The notes below the pieces were generated by a model. It made no database searches and was not told the DNA's origin. It saw only the letters and a list, made by a program, of their open reading frames with translations. Source: UBA6107 sp964533735 (lineage in GTDB: Bacteria > Chloroflexota > Anaerolineae > Anaerolineales > Anaerolineaceae). From it: DNA of 64,000 nucleotides. The translations under genes and the position numbers were made by a program. Shown in pieces: positions 43,200 through 51,574 of this stretch. The stretch covers positions 62,001 through 126,000 of the forward strand of contig CAZHMD010000008.1 in the NCBI GenBank assembly GCA_964533735.1. Direction: 5' to 3'. The stretch's first letter is position 1; each line of letters starts with the position of its first letter.

Positions 43200-44669
43200 T
43201 TATTGCACCCTTTTTGGCGCAAGAATTTCATTGGCGATTTGAAAAGCATCTTCTTCCGTCAGCGCAAGCAGTTTATCGTTGGCAAGAAGCACTGTTCCGC
43301 CATTTGGTTGGATAAATGCACTCGAACGGGCGATGAGAACGATCAGATATCCCGGTGGTAATTTCAGATCTACGATTGGTTTCCCAACCACCGGTGAATC
43401 AAGCGGGATGACAATTTCTTTCAATTGACTTGGAATCATTTCACCAGTAACCATCTCAAGCGGGTATTTTTGAGGTACTGGTCCCGGAGCCTCGACCCTT
43501 AATAATTTAGCTAATTTAGGCAACAAAGTACCCTGGAGCAATACTGAAACGACGACTACGAAGAACACGATATTGAAGATCAAATCAGCATTTTCGAGCC
43601 CTGCTACAAGTGGAAAGGTTGCAAGCACGATGGGTACTGCTCCACGCAAACCCACCCACGAGATGAATAATTTTTCAGGGAGGGAAAACCGGAATGGAGC
43701 CAGGGCGATAAGGACAGCCAGGGGGCGAACAAGCAGAACCAGGCATAAAGCTAACCCCAGACCGGGAAGCGCGACAGGGATTAACCGTGATGGGAATACC
43801 AGCAGCCCTAATGTTAGAAACAATACAATCTGAGAGAACCAGGCAGTACTATCAAAAAACCGCAGAATACTTCTCTTGTGGATGAAATCTTCTTTCCCAA
43901 GTAATACGCCAAACAAATAGATGGCTAAGAAACCGCTGCCCTTGAGAATCGTTGCGGTGCTGAATGCAAAGACTGCCAACCCGATTAAGAGGATGTTGTA
44001 GAGTCCCTCGTAACCCAGTTTGATTTTATTAATCAGGAACAGTCCCGCTTTGCTCATGATCCAGCCAACTAATATTCCAACGGCGATCTGCAGGGCGAAT
44101 AATCCAATAGCACCACCCACAGACGTGTTTTCGTTGGTTATGAAGGAGATCAGCGTGGTAGTTAATATCACCGCCACCGGATCATTACTTCCGGATTCAA
44201 GCTCGAGCAAAGGGGTTAACCGCGGTTTGAGATTTACACCGCGAGATCGCAGAATCGAAAAAACAGCCGCGGCATCAGTGGATGATATGATTGCGCCAAT
44301 TAGCAGGGATTCAAGGATGGATAATTTTAGTATGTAATAGGCGATCAAACCGAATAAAACTGCGGTGAGCACCACTCCGATGGTGGATAGGCTAATGCCA
44401 ACTTTGAAGACAGGTTTTATTGAATTCCATTTTGTGTCGAGGCCACTCGAAAACAGAATGATCGCCAGGGCTAAAACACCGACATATTGCGTCAGGTGGG
44501 GATCATCAAAATAGATTCCCCCGATGCCCTCGGAACCCGCCAACATTCCGATTCCGAGGAATAGAAGCAGCAATGGTACCCCTAATCGATCGGATATCTT
44601 GCTAACGACAACGCTAACCAGGAATAATAAGGAAATGACGACCAGGGTCAATTCAAAGGATATTTCCAT
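43200..44669 (-). CDS. K+/H+ antiporter, CPA1/NhaP2 family with RCK_C domain
   Basis: A 489-residue protein with about 12 helices followed by a cytoplasmic RCK_C (TrkA-C) domain from about 410. Characteristic stretches are GIGMLAGSEGIGGIYFDD, AIISSTDAAAVFSILRSRGVNLKPRL and ESGSNDPVAVIL (Asp in the ion-binding ND pair), then SWVGLRGAVPIVLATFP. The RCK_C end suggests ligand control, in some bacteria by c-di-AMP. The window encodes PII-like c-di-AMP receptor family proteins at 58 kb. Confidence 0.9.
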   Translation of the reverse strand: MEISFELTLVVISLLFLVSVVVSKISDRLGVPLLLLFLGIGMLAGSEGIGGIYFDDPHLTQYVGVLALAIILFSSGLDTKWNSIKPVFKVGISLSTIGVVLTAVLFGLIAYYILKLSILESLLIGAIISSTDAAAVFSILRSRGVNLKPRLTPLLELESGSNDPVAVILTTTLISFITNENTSVGGAIGLFALQIAVGILVGWIMSKAGLFLINKIKLGYEGLYNILLIGLAVFAFSTATILKGSGFLAIYLFGVLLGKEDFIHKRSILRFFDSTAWFSQIVLFLTLGLLVFPSRLIPVALPGLGLALCLVLLVRPLAVLIALAPFRFSLPEKLFISWVGLRGAVPIVLATFPLVAGLENADLIFNIVFFVVVVSVLLQGTLLPKLAKLLRVEAPGPVPQKYPLEMVTGEMIPSQLKEIVIPLDSPVVGKPIVDLKLPPGYLIVLIARSSAFIQPNGGTVLLANDKLLALTEEDAFQIANEILAPKRVQ

Positions 44670-44789
44670 AAAAAAATTATAACTGAAGTAAAAAAAATTA
44701 ATGAGAACATGCGTTGATAAATCAATCTGAAGGCTAAAAAAACCAATTCGGGTTTTATTATGAAGATTCCATAGGGAATTAAATAAAAA

Positions 44790-45110
44790 GAGGCGACGAT
44801 GGGATTTGTCGGAGCGAAGCGGAGATCCCGCACGCTTTTGCGGGAAACCCGATAACTATTGTTGGTTGAATTGGATGCAGAGGGATTAAAAAATAAGAGG
44901 CGACGTTGGGATTTGTTGGAGCGAAGCGGAGATCCCACACGCTTTTGCGGGAAACCCGATAACTATTGCTGGTTGAATTGGATGCAGAGGGATTAAATAA
45001 AAAGAGGCGACGATGGGATTTGTCGGAGCGAAGCGGAGATCCCGCACGCTTTTGCGGGAAACCCGATAACTAATATTGGTTGAATTGAATGCAGGGGGAT
45101 TAAAAAATAA
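44790..45110. repeat. Three tandem 107-bp repeats carrying the tRNA-Cys tail
   Basis: Copies begin at 44790, 44897 and 45004; the functional tRNA-Cys begins at 45111/45112, so the period is exactly 107 bp. Each unit starts with GAGGCGACGATGGGATTTG (or a close variant), the 3' end of tRNA-Cys read in reverse, then CGGAGCGAAGCGGAGATCCC, a hairpin CCCGCA-CGCTTT-TGCGGG, and AT-rich sequence. Copy 2 has a few changes. The stretch 44670-44789 before it holds no gene that I can see. Confidence 0.9.
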
Positions 45111-45111
45111 G

Positions 45112-45183
45112 AGGCGACGATGGGATTTGAACCCATGATCAGGGTTTTGCAGACCCTTGCCTTAGCCACTTGGCCACGTCGCC
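45112..45183 (-). tRNA. tRNA-Cys (GCA)
   Basis: On the minus strand: acceptor GGCGACG / CGTCGCC, anticodon stem AGGGT / ACCCT with loop CTGCAAA (anticodon GCA), T arm ATGGG-TTCAAAT-CCCAT, and U73 as discriminator, which is typical for Cys. CCA is not encoded. The gene is about 72 nt. Its tail is repeated three times just downstream. Confidence 0.93.
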
Positions 45184-45274
45184 GTGCGTATAGGATTTTA
45201 TCAAAGAGTAGGGGGATGGTCAAGCGCAATAATCGGGCAATGGGTCTACGCAGTGTCCGAGAGCCAATAATTAG

Positions 45275-45299
45275 AAAAACCCTCTTTCGAGGGTTTTTT
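45275..45299 (-). terminator. Rho-independent terminator after tRNA-Gly
   Basis: The stem AAAAACCCTC / GAGGGTTTTT with loop TTTC lies right after tRNA-Gly on the minus strand. A-runs and T-runs flank both sides. Confidence 0.8.
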
Positions 45300-45300
45300 G

Positions 45301-45373
45301 AGCGGGCGATGGGATTCGAACCCACGACCTTCTCCTTGGCAAGGAGACATTCTACCAACTGAACCACGCCCGC
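45301..45373 (-). tRNA. tRNA-Gly (GCC)
   Basis: On the minus strand: acceptor GCGGGCG / CGCCCGC, anticodon stem CTCCT / AGGAG with loop TTGCCAA (anticodon GCC), T arm GTGGG-TTCGAAT-CCCAT, and a T discriminator. CCA is not encoded. Confidence 0.94.
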
Positions 45374-45481
45374 AGTGCTCAACTTACAGCGCTAATTCTA
45401 CCTGACCTTTTTTCGCGCGTCAACCCTCATTTCTCCACTTTAAGGTATAGTACAGGCATTCGACCATTGCGAAAGGGATTT

Positions 45482-46711
45482 ATGACCGCTACCTTTGACA
45501 TCGAACTGACCACTGATTCTTTCGGCGGAGATTGCGTCGGCAGGCTGCCGGACGGCCGCGCGGTATTTGTGCCTTTCGGGATCGCCGGTGAACGCGTGCG
45601 TATTGAATTGACCACGGAGAAGCGCAATTTTGCCCGCGGGCGCATAATCGCCATTCTCAATCCATCCCCACTGCGCATCCAACCCCGCTGCCGGCATTTC
45701 GCGGATTGCGGCGGCTGCCATTATCAGCACCTGGCATACACCGACCAGCTGCACCTCAAGCAGGGCATCGTCACCCGCCAGCTTGAACGCATCGGCAAGA
45801 TCACCAATCCCCCTGTACAGCCCATCGTGCCATCACCACTGGAGTGGGATTACCGCAATACGGTTCAATTCCACCTGTCGGCAGGCGGGAAACTTGGCTA
45901 CCAGCGCGCGGGCAGGGCAGGGGTGCTTGAAATCACGGAATGCCATTTGCCGCTGGAGCCGATCAACGCGTTGTGGCCGCAGTTGGAGCTAGACCCCGCC
46001 ACTGGCATCGAGCGCGTCTCCATCCGTCAGGGGGAGGAGGATGAACTCCTGCTGGGGTTGGAGAGCCGTTCCGGGCAGGTGCCTGAGTTCGAGATCGATT
46101 TTCCCTTGTCTGTCGTCTTCATGGGGGCTGAGGATCGAGTTTTGCTCTCGGGAGAGGATTTCTCCATCATTCGCGTATTGGATAGGGATTTCAGGGTCTC
46201 GGCTGACGCGTTCTTCCAGGTGAACACTGCCATGGCGGAGAAAATGGTGACCCATGTGTTGAACTTCCTTAATGGTAAAACGTTTGATCACATCGTCGAC
46301 GCCTACTGCGGTGCCGGGCTGTTCTCCGCGTTCCTGGCACCCCGCTGCAAGCAATTGACCGGCATCGAACTCTCCGAGTCCGCCTGCAACGATTATGCGG
46401 TTAACATGGAGGAGTATGACCATGTGTCCCTCTATGTGGGCGCGGTCGAACAGGTTCTGCCTGCGCTGGAAATCCGCCCGGACCTGGTGCTGTTGGACCC
46501 GCCGCGTGCCGGACTTGACCCGTATGCAATTGCTGGACTGATCAAGGCTGAGCCGGCGCAGATCATCTACGTTTCCTGTGACCCAGCCACCCTGGCGCGC
46601 GACCTGGCGTTGTTGATCGCAGCCGGATATACACTTGAGAGCGTGACCCCGTTCGACCTGTTCCCGCAAACCTACCATGTAGAATGTATTGCCTTGCTGC
46701 ATCTCACCTAA
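45482..46711 (+). CDS. TrmA/RlmD-family RNA (uracil-5)-methyltransferase
   Basis: A 409-residue protein. An N-terminal TRAM-like OB fold (DSFGGDCVGR) is followed by the iron-sulfur cysteines C-RHFAD-C-GG-C, then the SAM-dependent domain: DAYCGAGLFSAFLA, LLDPPRAGLD, and YVSCDPATLARDL with the catalytic Cys, and HVECIALL with the general base. It methylates a uridine in 23S rRNA or tRNA at C5; which one is not resolvable. ATG at 45482 follows AAAGGG; TTG at 45467 is a weaker alternative. Confidence 0.9.
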   Translation: MTATFDIELTTDSFGGDCVGRLPDGRAVFVPFGIAGERVRIELTTEKRNFARGRIIAILNPSPLRIQPRCRHFADCGGCHYQHLAYTDQLHLKQGIVTRQLERIGKITNPPVQPIVPSPLEWDYRNTVQFHLSAGGKLGYQRAGRAGVLEITECHLPLEPINALWPQLELDPATGIERVSIRQGEEDELLLGLESRSGQVPEFEIDFPLSVVFMGAEDRVLLSGEDFSIIRVLDRDFRVSADAFFQVNTAMAEKMVTHVLNFLNGKTFDHIVDAYCGAGLFSAFLAPRCKQLTGIELSESACNDYAVNMEEYDHVSLYVGAVEQVLPALEIRPDLVLLDPPRAGLDPYAIAGLIKAEPAQIIYVSCDPATLARDLALLIAAGYTLESVTPFDLFPQTYHVECIALLHLT

Positions 46712-46803
46712 GAATAAAAAGTAAAAAATAGGACCATTATTGTCTTATTCACGGGTTTATACTAGTGGTGAGAGTTAATGGTTCGTCCGGATGAGGTGAC
46801 ACT

Positions 46804-47157
46804 ATGAAAAACATTATCGGTATCTTGCTTGCAATTGTGTTCGGGTTCTTTTTTGGGTTCTTTGGCGCGTTGAATTCAGTTTTTTCAGATGGCGAATTGA
46901 AAGAGCGCCTGGTGTTTATAGGCGTTCTTTTAGTGATCTACGGGGTATTAGGTCTCGTTTGGGGGTTTTTGATTCCTAAATTTACCTGGAAGTGGGGTTT
47001 GTTTCTCGGCGGTCCAGGAGCATTAATTCTGCTCTTGTTCACGCTATTGGAGTTCAATCCCTACTTCCTGGTCTACGCGGCACTCATCCTCGTCCTTGCC
47101 TGCGGTGGTGCATGGGGTGGCAGTGTACTCAGAACGCGTGTGAAAAAGCAGGTTTAA
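46804..47157 (+). CDS. Hypothetical small membrane protein
   Basis: A 117-residue protein with four helices near 4-25, 38-58, 65-84 and 88-108, and a basic C-terminus (RTRVKKQV). There is no known domain. GAGGTGAC stands ahead of the ATG. It is a single gene. Confidence 0.65.
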   Translation: MKNIIGILLAIVFGFFFGFFGALNSVFSDGELKERLVFIGVLLVIYGVLGLVWGFLIPKFTWKWGLFLGGPGALILLLFTLLEFNPYFLVYAALILVLACGGAWGGSVLRTRVKKQV

Positions 47158-47307
47158 AAAGCCGCTCTCATTATTACCAATCGATTTCTAGCTTGTGGCA
47201 GCGTGTAACCGAATAATGAAAACACCTTATAATCTTAGTATGATTATTGCAACCGAACTGGTATTGATTAATTAAGAATTGAGGGGATCACCAGAAACGG
47301 AGAAATT

Positions 47308-48273
47308 ATGAAACGCTCGGTCAAACTGCTCATTACTGCACTCTTAATTACTTTTGCTGCCACTTCCTGTAACCTGCCGTTCCCGTTCCAGACGCCTGCC
47401 GATAACCCGGCACAGGTAACGCCGAACATGACGCTCACAGCGCTTTTCGACACCAGTCACAACATCCCGGCAACCATCACTCCGGGGGCTGCCAATTCAA
47501 CGGAGATACCGGCATTGCCCACAGTAGGTGTGCCGACAAATACCCCCTGGCCTACCTTAACTTCAGCCCCCGTGGTCGTGGCCACGTCAGCCGCGGCAAC
47601 GCCTGACCCCATGATCCGCCCGGGTGGTTCATTTGTTGCCAAGTATGTCACCACAGCCCCGGTGCTGGATGGAACATACGAAGAATGGATCGCGAAGACC
47701 GAAAAGTACAAACTTCCTTACCGCGTGTACGGCGCCAGCAAATGGTCAAGCCAGGCTGATCTGGAAGGTGCGTTTGGAGCTGTCTGGGACAATACCAACC
47801 TGTACATCAGCGTCAAGGTAACTGACGATAGCTATAACCAGCGTAAATCCGGTGAGTTGTTGTATAACGGCGACAGCGTGGAAATCCTCATCGACGGTAA
47901 TCTGTACGGGGATTATTATGTACAGAACCTGGATGGCGATGACTTCCAGATCGGTCTCTCAGCTGGCAATCCTGATGCCAGTATCAATCCTGAAGCCTAT
48001 ATCTGGTACCCGACATCCAAAAAAGGCACTTCCACCACCATCCAGATGTCAAAGACCTTCGAGACCAGCAGCAACATCTACCGTGTTGAAGCCGCCATTC
48101 CCTGGTCCTTGCTGGGAATCACCCCCAAGGACGGTTTACATATCGGTTTCGCTGTTTCCATCAGTGACAACGACAGCACCACTGCCAATGACCAGGATTC
48201 GATGATCTCAACCACTGCCTACCGCAACTTCCTGAACCCGGGCACCTGGGGAGAACTTATCCTGCGAAAGTAA
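47308..48273 (+). CDS. Lipoprotein with CBM9-like domain
   Basis: A 321-residue secreted lipoprotein: lipobox AATSC with Cys21, a Pro/Thr-rich linker to about residue 105, then a beta domain like carbohydrate-binding module family 9: APVLDGTYEEWI, AVWDNTNLYISVKVTDDS, GDSVEILIDG, YRVEAAIPWSLLGITP and GFAVSISDND. It probably binds glycan or acts as a surface accessory. Catalytic residues are not seen. A terminator follows. Confidence 0.82.
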   Translation: MKRSVKLLITALLITFAATSCNLPFPFQTPADNPAQVTPNMTLTALFDTSHNIPATITPGAANSTEIPALPTVGVPTNTPWPTLTSAPVVVATSAAATPDPMIRPGGSFVAKYVTTAPVLDGTYEEWIAKTEKYKLPYRVYGASKWSSQADLEGAFGAVWDNTNLYISVKVTDDSYNQRKSGELLYNGDSVEILIDGNLYGDYYVQNLDGDDFQIGLSAGNPDASINPEAYIWYPTSKKGTSTTIQMSKTFETSSNIYRVEAAIPWSLLGITPKDGLHIGFAVSISDNDSTTANDQDSMISTTAYRNFLNPGTWGELILRK

Positions 48274-48296
48274 TATTCGTTATCAAAAAATAATAG

Positions 48297-48322
48297 AGAA
48301 CAGCGGTGATTACCGCTGTTCT
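48297..48322 (+). terminator. Rho-independent terminator
   Basis: The stem GAACAGCGGT / ACCGCTGTTC with a short loop and TTT ends the CBM9-like lipoprotein gene. Confidence 0.75.
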
Positions 48323-48351
48323 TTGTATTAGGAGCCTGGCGTGTCTGCCGT

Positions 48352-48365
48352 TATAATTTGCCATC
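48352..48365 (+). promoter_or_regulatory. -10 box spaced for a leaderless menA transcript
   Basis: A perfect TATAAT at 48352-48357 lies 8 nt before the ATG. There is no Shine-Dalgarno and no clear -35 box. Confidence 0.45.
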
Positions 48366-49286
48366 ATGACGAATTCTGAAGAAACGCGATCCTTGACATC
48401 CAGTCACCGCTGGTGGCTGGCAATCCGTCCGCGCACCCTGCCGGCGGCTGCCTCACCGGTACTCATCGGATGGGCACTCGCCTGGGTGAATAGCGCTTTT
48501 CGGCTGTTACCAGCAGTCATCATACTACTGTGCGCGCTGCTCCTGCAAATCCTGGCAAACCTGGTGAATGATGTGGCGGATTTCCAAAAAGGGACGGACA
48601 AATCTGGGCGGCTTGGTCCCACGAGGGTAACGCAATCCGGACTGCTTTCCGTGCGTGCGGTTTGGACTGGAGCTGCGGTCGTGGCTTTTCTGGCTGCAGC
48701 GGGCGGGCTTTACCTGGCGTTTTTCCGCGGTTGGCTGGTTTTGGTAATTGGTGCAGTGGCGTTAATCTGCGCCGTGTTATACACCGTCGGACCGTTTGCT
48801 TTTGAAGATTTCGGACTGGGGGACCTGGCTGCTTTTCTCTTTTTCGGGTTTGTCACCGTTTGCACTACGACCTATATATTGCTTGGGCATCTTGTTCCAC
48901 TGAGCTGGATGGGTGGACTTGGCGCCGGCGCGCTGGTAACTGCCATCCTGGTGGTCAATAATGTGCGTGATATCCAGTCGGATACACACGCCGGGCGCAA
49001 GAACATCCCGGTGCGCTGGGGACGCAAGGCCGGGGAAAATGAGTACACTCTGATGATGATCATCGCTTACCTGGCGGTGTGTGTTGCCGTCCTCGCGGGC
49101 TGGGGTGGTGCCTGGATCCTGCTGCCCCTCATCAGCATCCCGCGTGCGATCCTGTTGGTCAGGCAAATACGCTCGCTGCCCGCTGGACCGGATTTTAATT
49201 TGCTCCTAGCCAATACAGCCCAATTGGTACTAATTTATTGTGTCTTATTTGCTTTGGGAATTCTATTGGATGGCGGGATTGGATGA
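48366..49286 (+). CDS. menA: 1,4-dihydroxy-2-naphthoate polyprenyltransferase
   Basis: A 306-residue UbiA-family membrane enzyme with about eight or nine helices. The prenyl-diphosphate site reads NLVNDVADFQKGTDKSGRLGPTRVTQSG near 65-92, and the second Asp-rich loop VNNVRDIQSDTHAGRKNIPVRWG near 198-220. It joins a polyprenyl chain to DHNA in menaquinone synthesis. The next gene, menG, is convergent, so the two last steps are side by side but separately transcribed. No menB-F genes occur here. Confidence 0.9.
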   Translation: MTNSEETRSLTSSHRWWLAIRPRTLPAAASPVLIGWALAWVNSAFRLLPAVIILLCALLLQILANLVNDVADFQKGTDKSGRLGPTRVTQSGLLSVRAVWTGAAVVAFLAAAGGLYLAFFRGWLVLVIGAVALICAVLYTVGPFAFEDFGLGDLAAFLFFGFVTVCTTTYILLGHLVPLSWMGGLGAGALVTAILVVNNVRDIQSDTHAGRKNIPVRWGRKAGENEYTLMMIIAYLAVCVAVLAGWGGAWILLPLISIPRAILLVRQIRSLPAGPDFNLLLANTAQLVLIYCVLFALGILLDGGIG

Positions 49287-49314
49287 ATTTTTGATTAACG
49301 ATTGATATTGCGCC

Positions 49315-50040
49315 TTAACCCTTTCCCGAGTCAACGGGAATTTTTTTTGCCCAGTGAATGGCCATGCTGCCGAACATGCGTCGCACAAATCCTTCCACCT
49401 GGAAACCCGATTCACCGATCTTTTCAGCTAACGCTTCTGCGCTGAGGAAGTGCGCGGTGGTTTCAGGCAGGTAGGTGTAGGCTGCGCTGTCGCCTGCGAT
49501 CAATTTTCCCAACATGGGGATGACGACTTTCAGTTGGAAGCGGATGAACGGCAGGAAAATATTCCGCTGTGGGGGAGTGGTGTCAAGCGAAACCAAGCGC
49601 GCGTTATCCGTGGTCACCCGGTATTGTTCCGCCAGGGCAATGCCCACATCCGGCACATTGCGTAGCAGGTAGCCGGATATAACGCTGTTAAAAGTCCCTG
49701 GCGGAAAAGGAAGGTTTTGCGCATCCGCAACCACCCAATCCACGGCCAACCCGCCGGGGCGCGCCTGACCAACCTTGATCATCTCGATGGTCAGATCCGC
49801 TGCCACCACCCGGGCAGTCGGTTGCAGGTGTTTGATCTCGAGGGCAATATCCCCGGTGCCGCTGCCTGCATCTAGTATCCGCTGAGTGGGTTTCATCTGT
49901 AATTTGCGGATGGCGTCTTTGCGCCACACCCGATCCCGCCCGAAGGTCATCAGGCGGTTGAGCAGGTCATAGCGTCCCGCGATGCGGGCGAACATCCCGC
50001 GCACCATTTGAATGCGTTCTTCACCGTTTTTGGCGTTCAT
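49315..50040 (-). CDS. menG: Demethylmenaquinone methyltransferase (UbiE/MenG)
   Basis: A 241-residue SAM methyltransferase of the UbiE family. GRYDLLNRLMTFGRDRVWRKDAI opens the family pattern; ILDAGSGTGDIALEI is motif I and GYLLRNVPDVGIAL the later UbiE signature. It methylates demethylmenaquinone at the membrane. Its start overlaps the ABC permease stop by 4 bp (ATGA), so it is the last gene of the ABC operon. Confidence 0.88.
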   Translation of the reverse strand: MNAKNGEERIQMVRGMFARIAGRYDLLNRLMTFGRDRVWRKDAIRKLQMKPTQRILDAGSGTGDIALEIKHLQPTARVVAADLTIEMIKVGQARPGGLAVDWVVADAQNLPFPPGTFNSVISGYLLRNVPDVGIALAEQYRVTTDNARLVSLDTTPPQRNIFLPFIRFQLKVVIPMLGKLIAGDSAAYTYLPETTAHFLSAEALAEKIGESGFQVEGFVRRMFGSMAIHWAKKIPVDSGKG

Positions 50041-50792
50041 GCCAACTCTTTATCGGTCTGGAACTGCCACGGGCATAAAAGCCGGTGCAGCCAATCGGCT
50101 GCAAAGTACAACCCCAGTCCCAGCAGGCTCATTGCCACCACCCCGGCGTACATTTTGGGATAGTTGTACAAGGTCGTGCCGTTCAGGTAGATGTAGTAGC
50201 CCAATCCGCGGGTGGTGGCGATAAGCTCGACAATATACAAAACGGCGACAGCGGTACCAATGCTCTGCCTGACCGCGGTGAGGATGGCCGGCAGGCTGGC
50301 GGGAAGGTACACAAAACGGAAAAGCCCGCGTCTTCCTGCCCCCAGGCTGCGCACCGAATATACCAATTCCGGTCGGATCGATGCTGCCTGGTCGCGTACC
50401 AGTACCAGGATCTGGAAGAACAGGATCAGAAATATCATCACGATTTTTGAAAGATCGTTGATACCCAAAAAAAGCATGACGATTGGAACAAGGACCACTT
50501 TTGGGATCGGGAAGAGCAGGTAGATAACCGGGGAAAAAATGCGGTTCAATTTCTTGGATTGACCCATGACTAGCCCCGCCGGGGCAGCCAACGCGATCGA
50601 GAGGATCAGCGATGCCATCACACGCCAAAAACTTGCAAGGAAATGCCCGCCCAAATCTCCGCCAATATCGGCAAAGAATGCTGTGAAGACCACCAGCGGC
50701 GCCGGCAGGATATCCATATTTAAAAGCATCGCTGCCAGCTGCCAGACCAGCAGTAACCCCAGGGATGCCCAAAGGATCGAAAGCTTTTTCAT
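50037..50792 (-). CDS. ABC transporter permease, SsuC/TauC type
   Basis: A 251-residue permease with six helices and the EAA-type loop before PASLPAILTAVRQSIGTAVAVLYI. It matches the taurine/nitrate/sulfonate group. It overlaps both neighbours by 4 bp: the ATPase stop upstream and the menG start downstream. Confidence 0.9.
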   Translation of the reverse strand: MKKLSILWASLGLLLVWQLAAMLLNMDILPAPLVVFTAFFADIGGDLGGHFLASFWRVMASLILSIALAAPAGLVMGQSKKLNRIFSPVIYLLFPIPKVVLVPIVMLFLGINDLSKIVMIFLILFFQILVLVRDQAASIRPELVYSVRSLGAGRRGLFRFVYLPASLPAILTAVRQSIGTAVAVLYIVELIATTRGLGYYIYLNGTTLYNYPKMYAGVVAMSLLGLGLYFAADWLHRLLCPWQFQTDKELA

Positions 50793-51565
50793 GCCGGGGA
50801 TCCTTTAAGTTCCTCACGTATGCGCGCTGTCAAGTGCTCATAACCGGAATCATTGTGAGGAGAAAGCTGCCCTGCGAATTCGTTCTCCAGAATGAGCGGG
50901 GAGTTGTTGGTTCCATTTTTCAGCACGAGAATCTTCTCTCCCAGGAAAAGCGCTTCTTCAATCGTGTGCGTTACCAGCACTGTGGTGAGCGGCTTTTCGT
51001 CAGCAAGGGTGCGTACCAGCTGCTGCAAGTCCTCACGCGTGGGAGTATCCAGGGAGGCGAATGGCTCATCCATCAATAACAGGTCAGGCTCCAGCACCAA
51101 CGTGCGCGCGATAGCAGTGCGCTGCCGCTGCCCGCCGGAGATTTGCCCCGGGAACTTCTTGCCAATCTCGCCAATCCCGAGACGCTGCAGCCACCCATCC
51201 ACAACCGATTTTCGTTCGCCGGGGTTTATTTCGATCGGAGCGTGTTTACCGTCCGGGCCGTAGAACTTGCGCAGTTCCAACCCGAGTTCCACATTCTGGC
51301 GCACACTCGCCCAGGGCAGAAGTCCGTAATCCTGCAGGATCAATCCGGTTTGAGGACGCGGTGTGGTTACCGGTTTTCCATTGATGAGAATGCTGCCAAC
51401 TTCAGGCTGCTGTAATCCTGCCAGCAGGTAAAGCATTGTGGATTTACCGCAGCCGGAAGGACCGATGATCACCCAGGTTTGCCCCTTTTCCACCTGCCAG
51501 GAAAACTCCTTGAAGAGCGGGGTTTGTTTCTCATAACGGAAGGTGATCTTCTCTACATTGATCAT
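50789..51565 (-). CDS. ABC transporter ATP-binding protein, SsuB/TauB type
   Basis: A 258-residue ATPase with Walker A GPSGCGKST, Q loop (LILQDYGLLPW), signature SGGQRQRTAIAR, Walker B LLLMDEPFASLD and the H loop histidine (LVTHTIEEA). It powers the adjoining permease. Stop and start overlap with the permease gene. Confidence 0.93.
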   Translation of the reverse strand: MINVEKITFRYEKQTPLFKEFSWQVEKGQTWVIIGPSGCGKSTMLYLLAGLQQPEVGSILINGKPVTTPRPQTGLILQDYGLLPWASVRQNVELGLELRKFYGPDGKHAPIEINPGERKSVVDGWLQRLGIGEIGKKFPGQISGGQRQRTAIARTLVLEPDLLLMDEPFASLDTPTREDLQQLVRTLADEKPLTTVLVTHTIEEALFLGEKILVLKNGTNNSPLILENEFAGQLSPHNDSGYEHLTARIREELKGSPA

Positions 51566-51574
51566 GATTCGCGA

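Noticed and set aside
44790..45110. Regularly spaced repeats as a CRISPR array
   Set aside because: Period is 107 bp with nearly identical whole units; there are no variable spacers and no cas genes. The repeat contains the tRNA-Cys tail.
44670..45400. Integrated mobile element at tRNA-Cys/tRNA-Gly
   Set aside because: Although tRNA tails are repeated, no integrase, excisionase or cargo gene is present between the copies.
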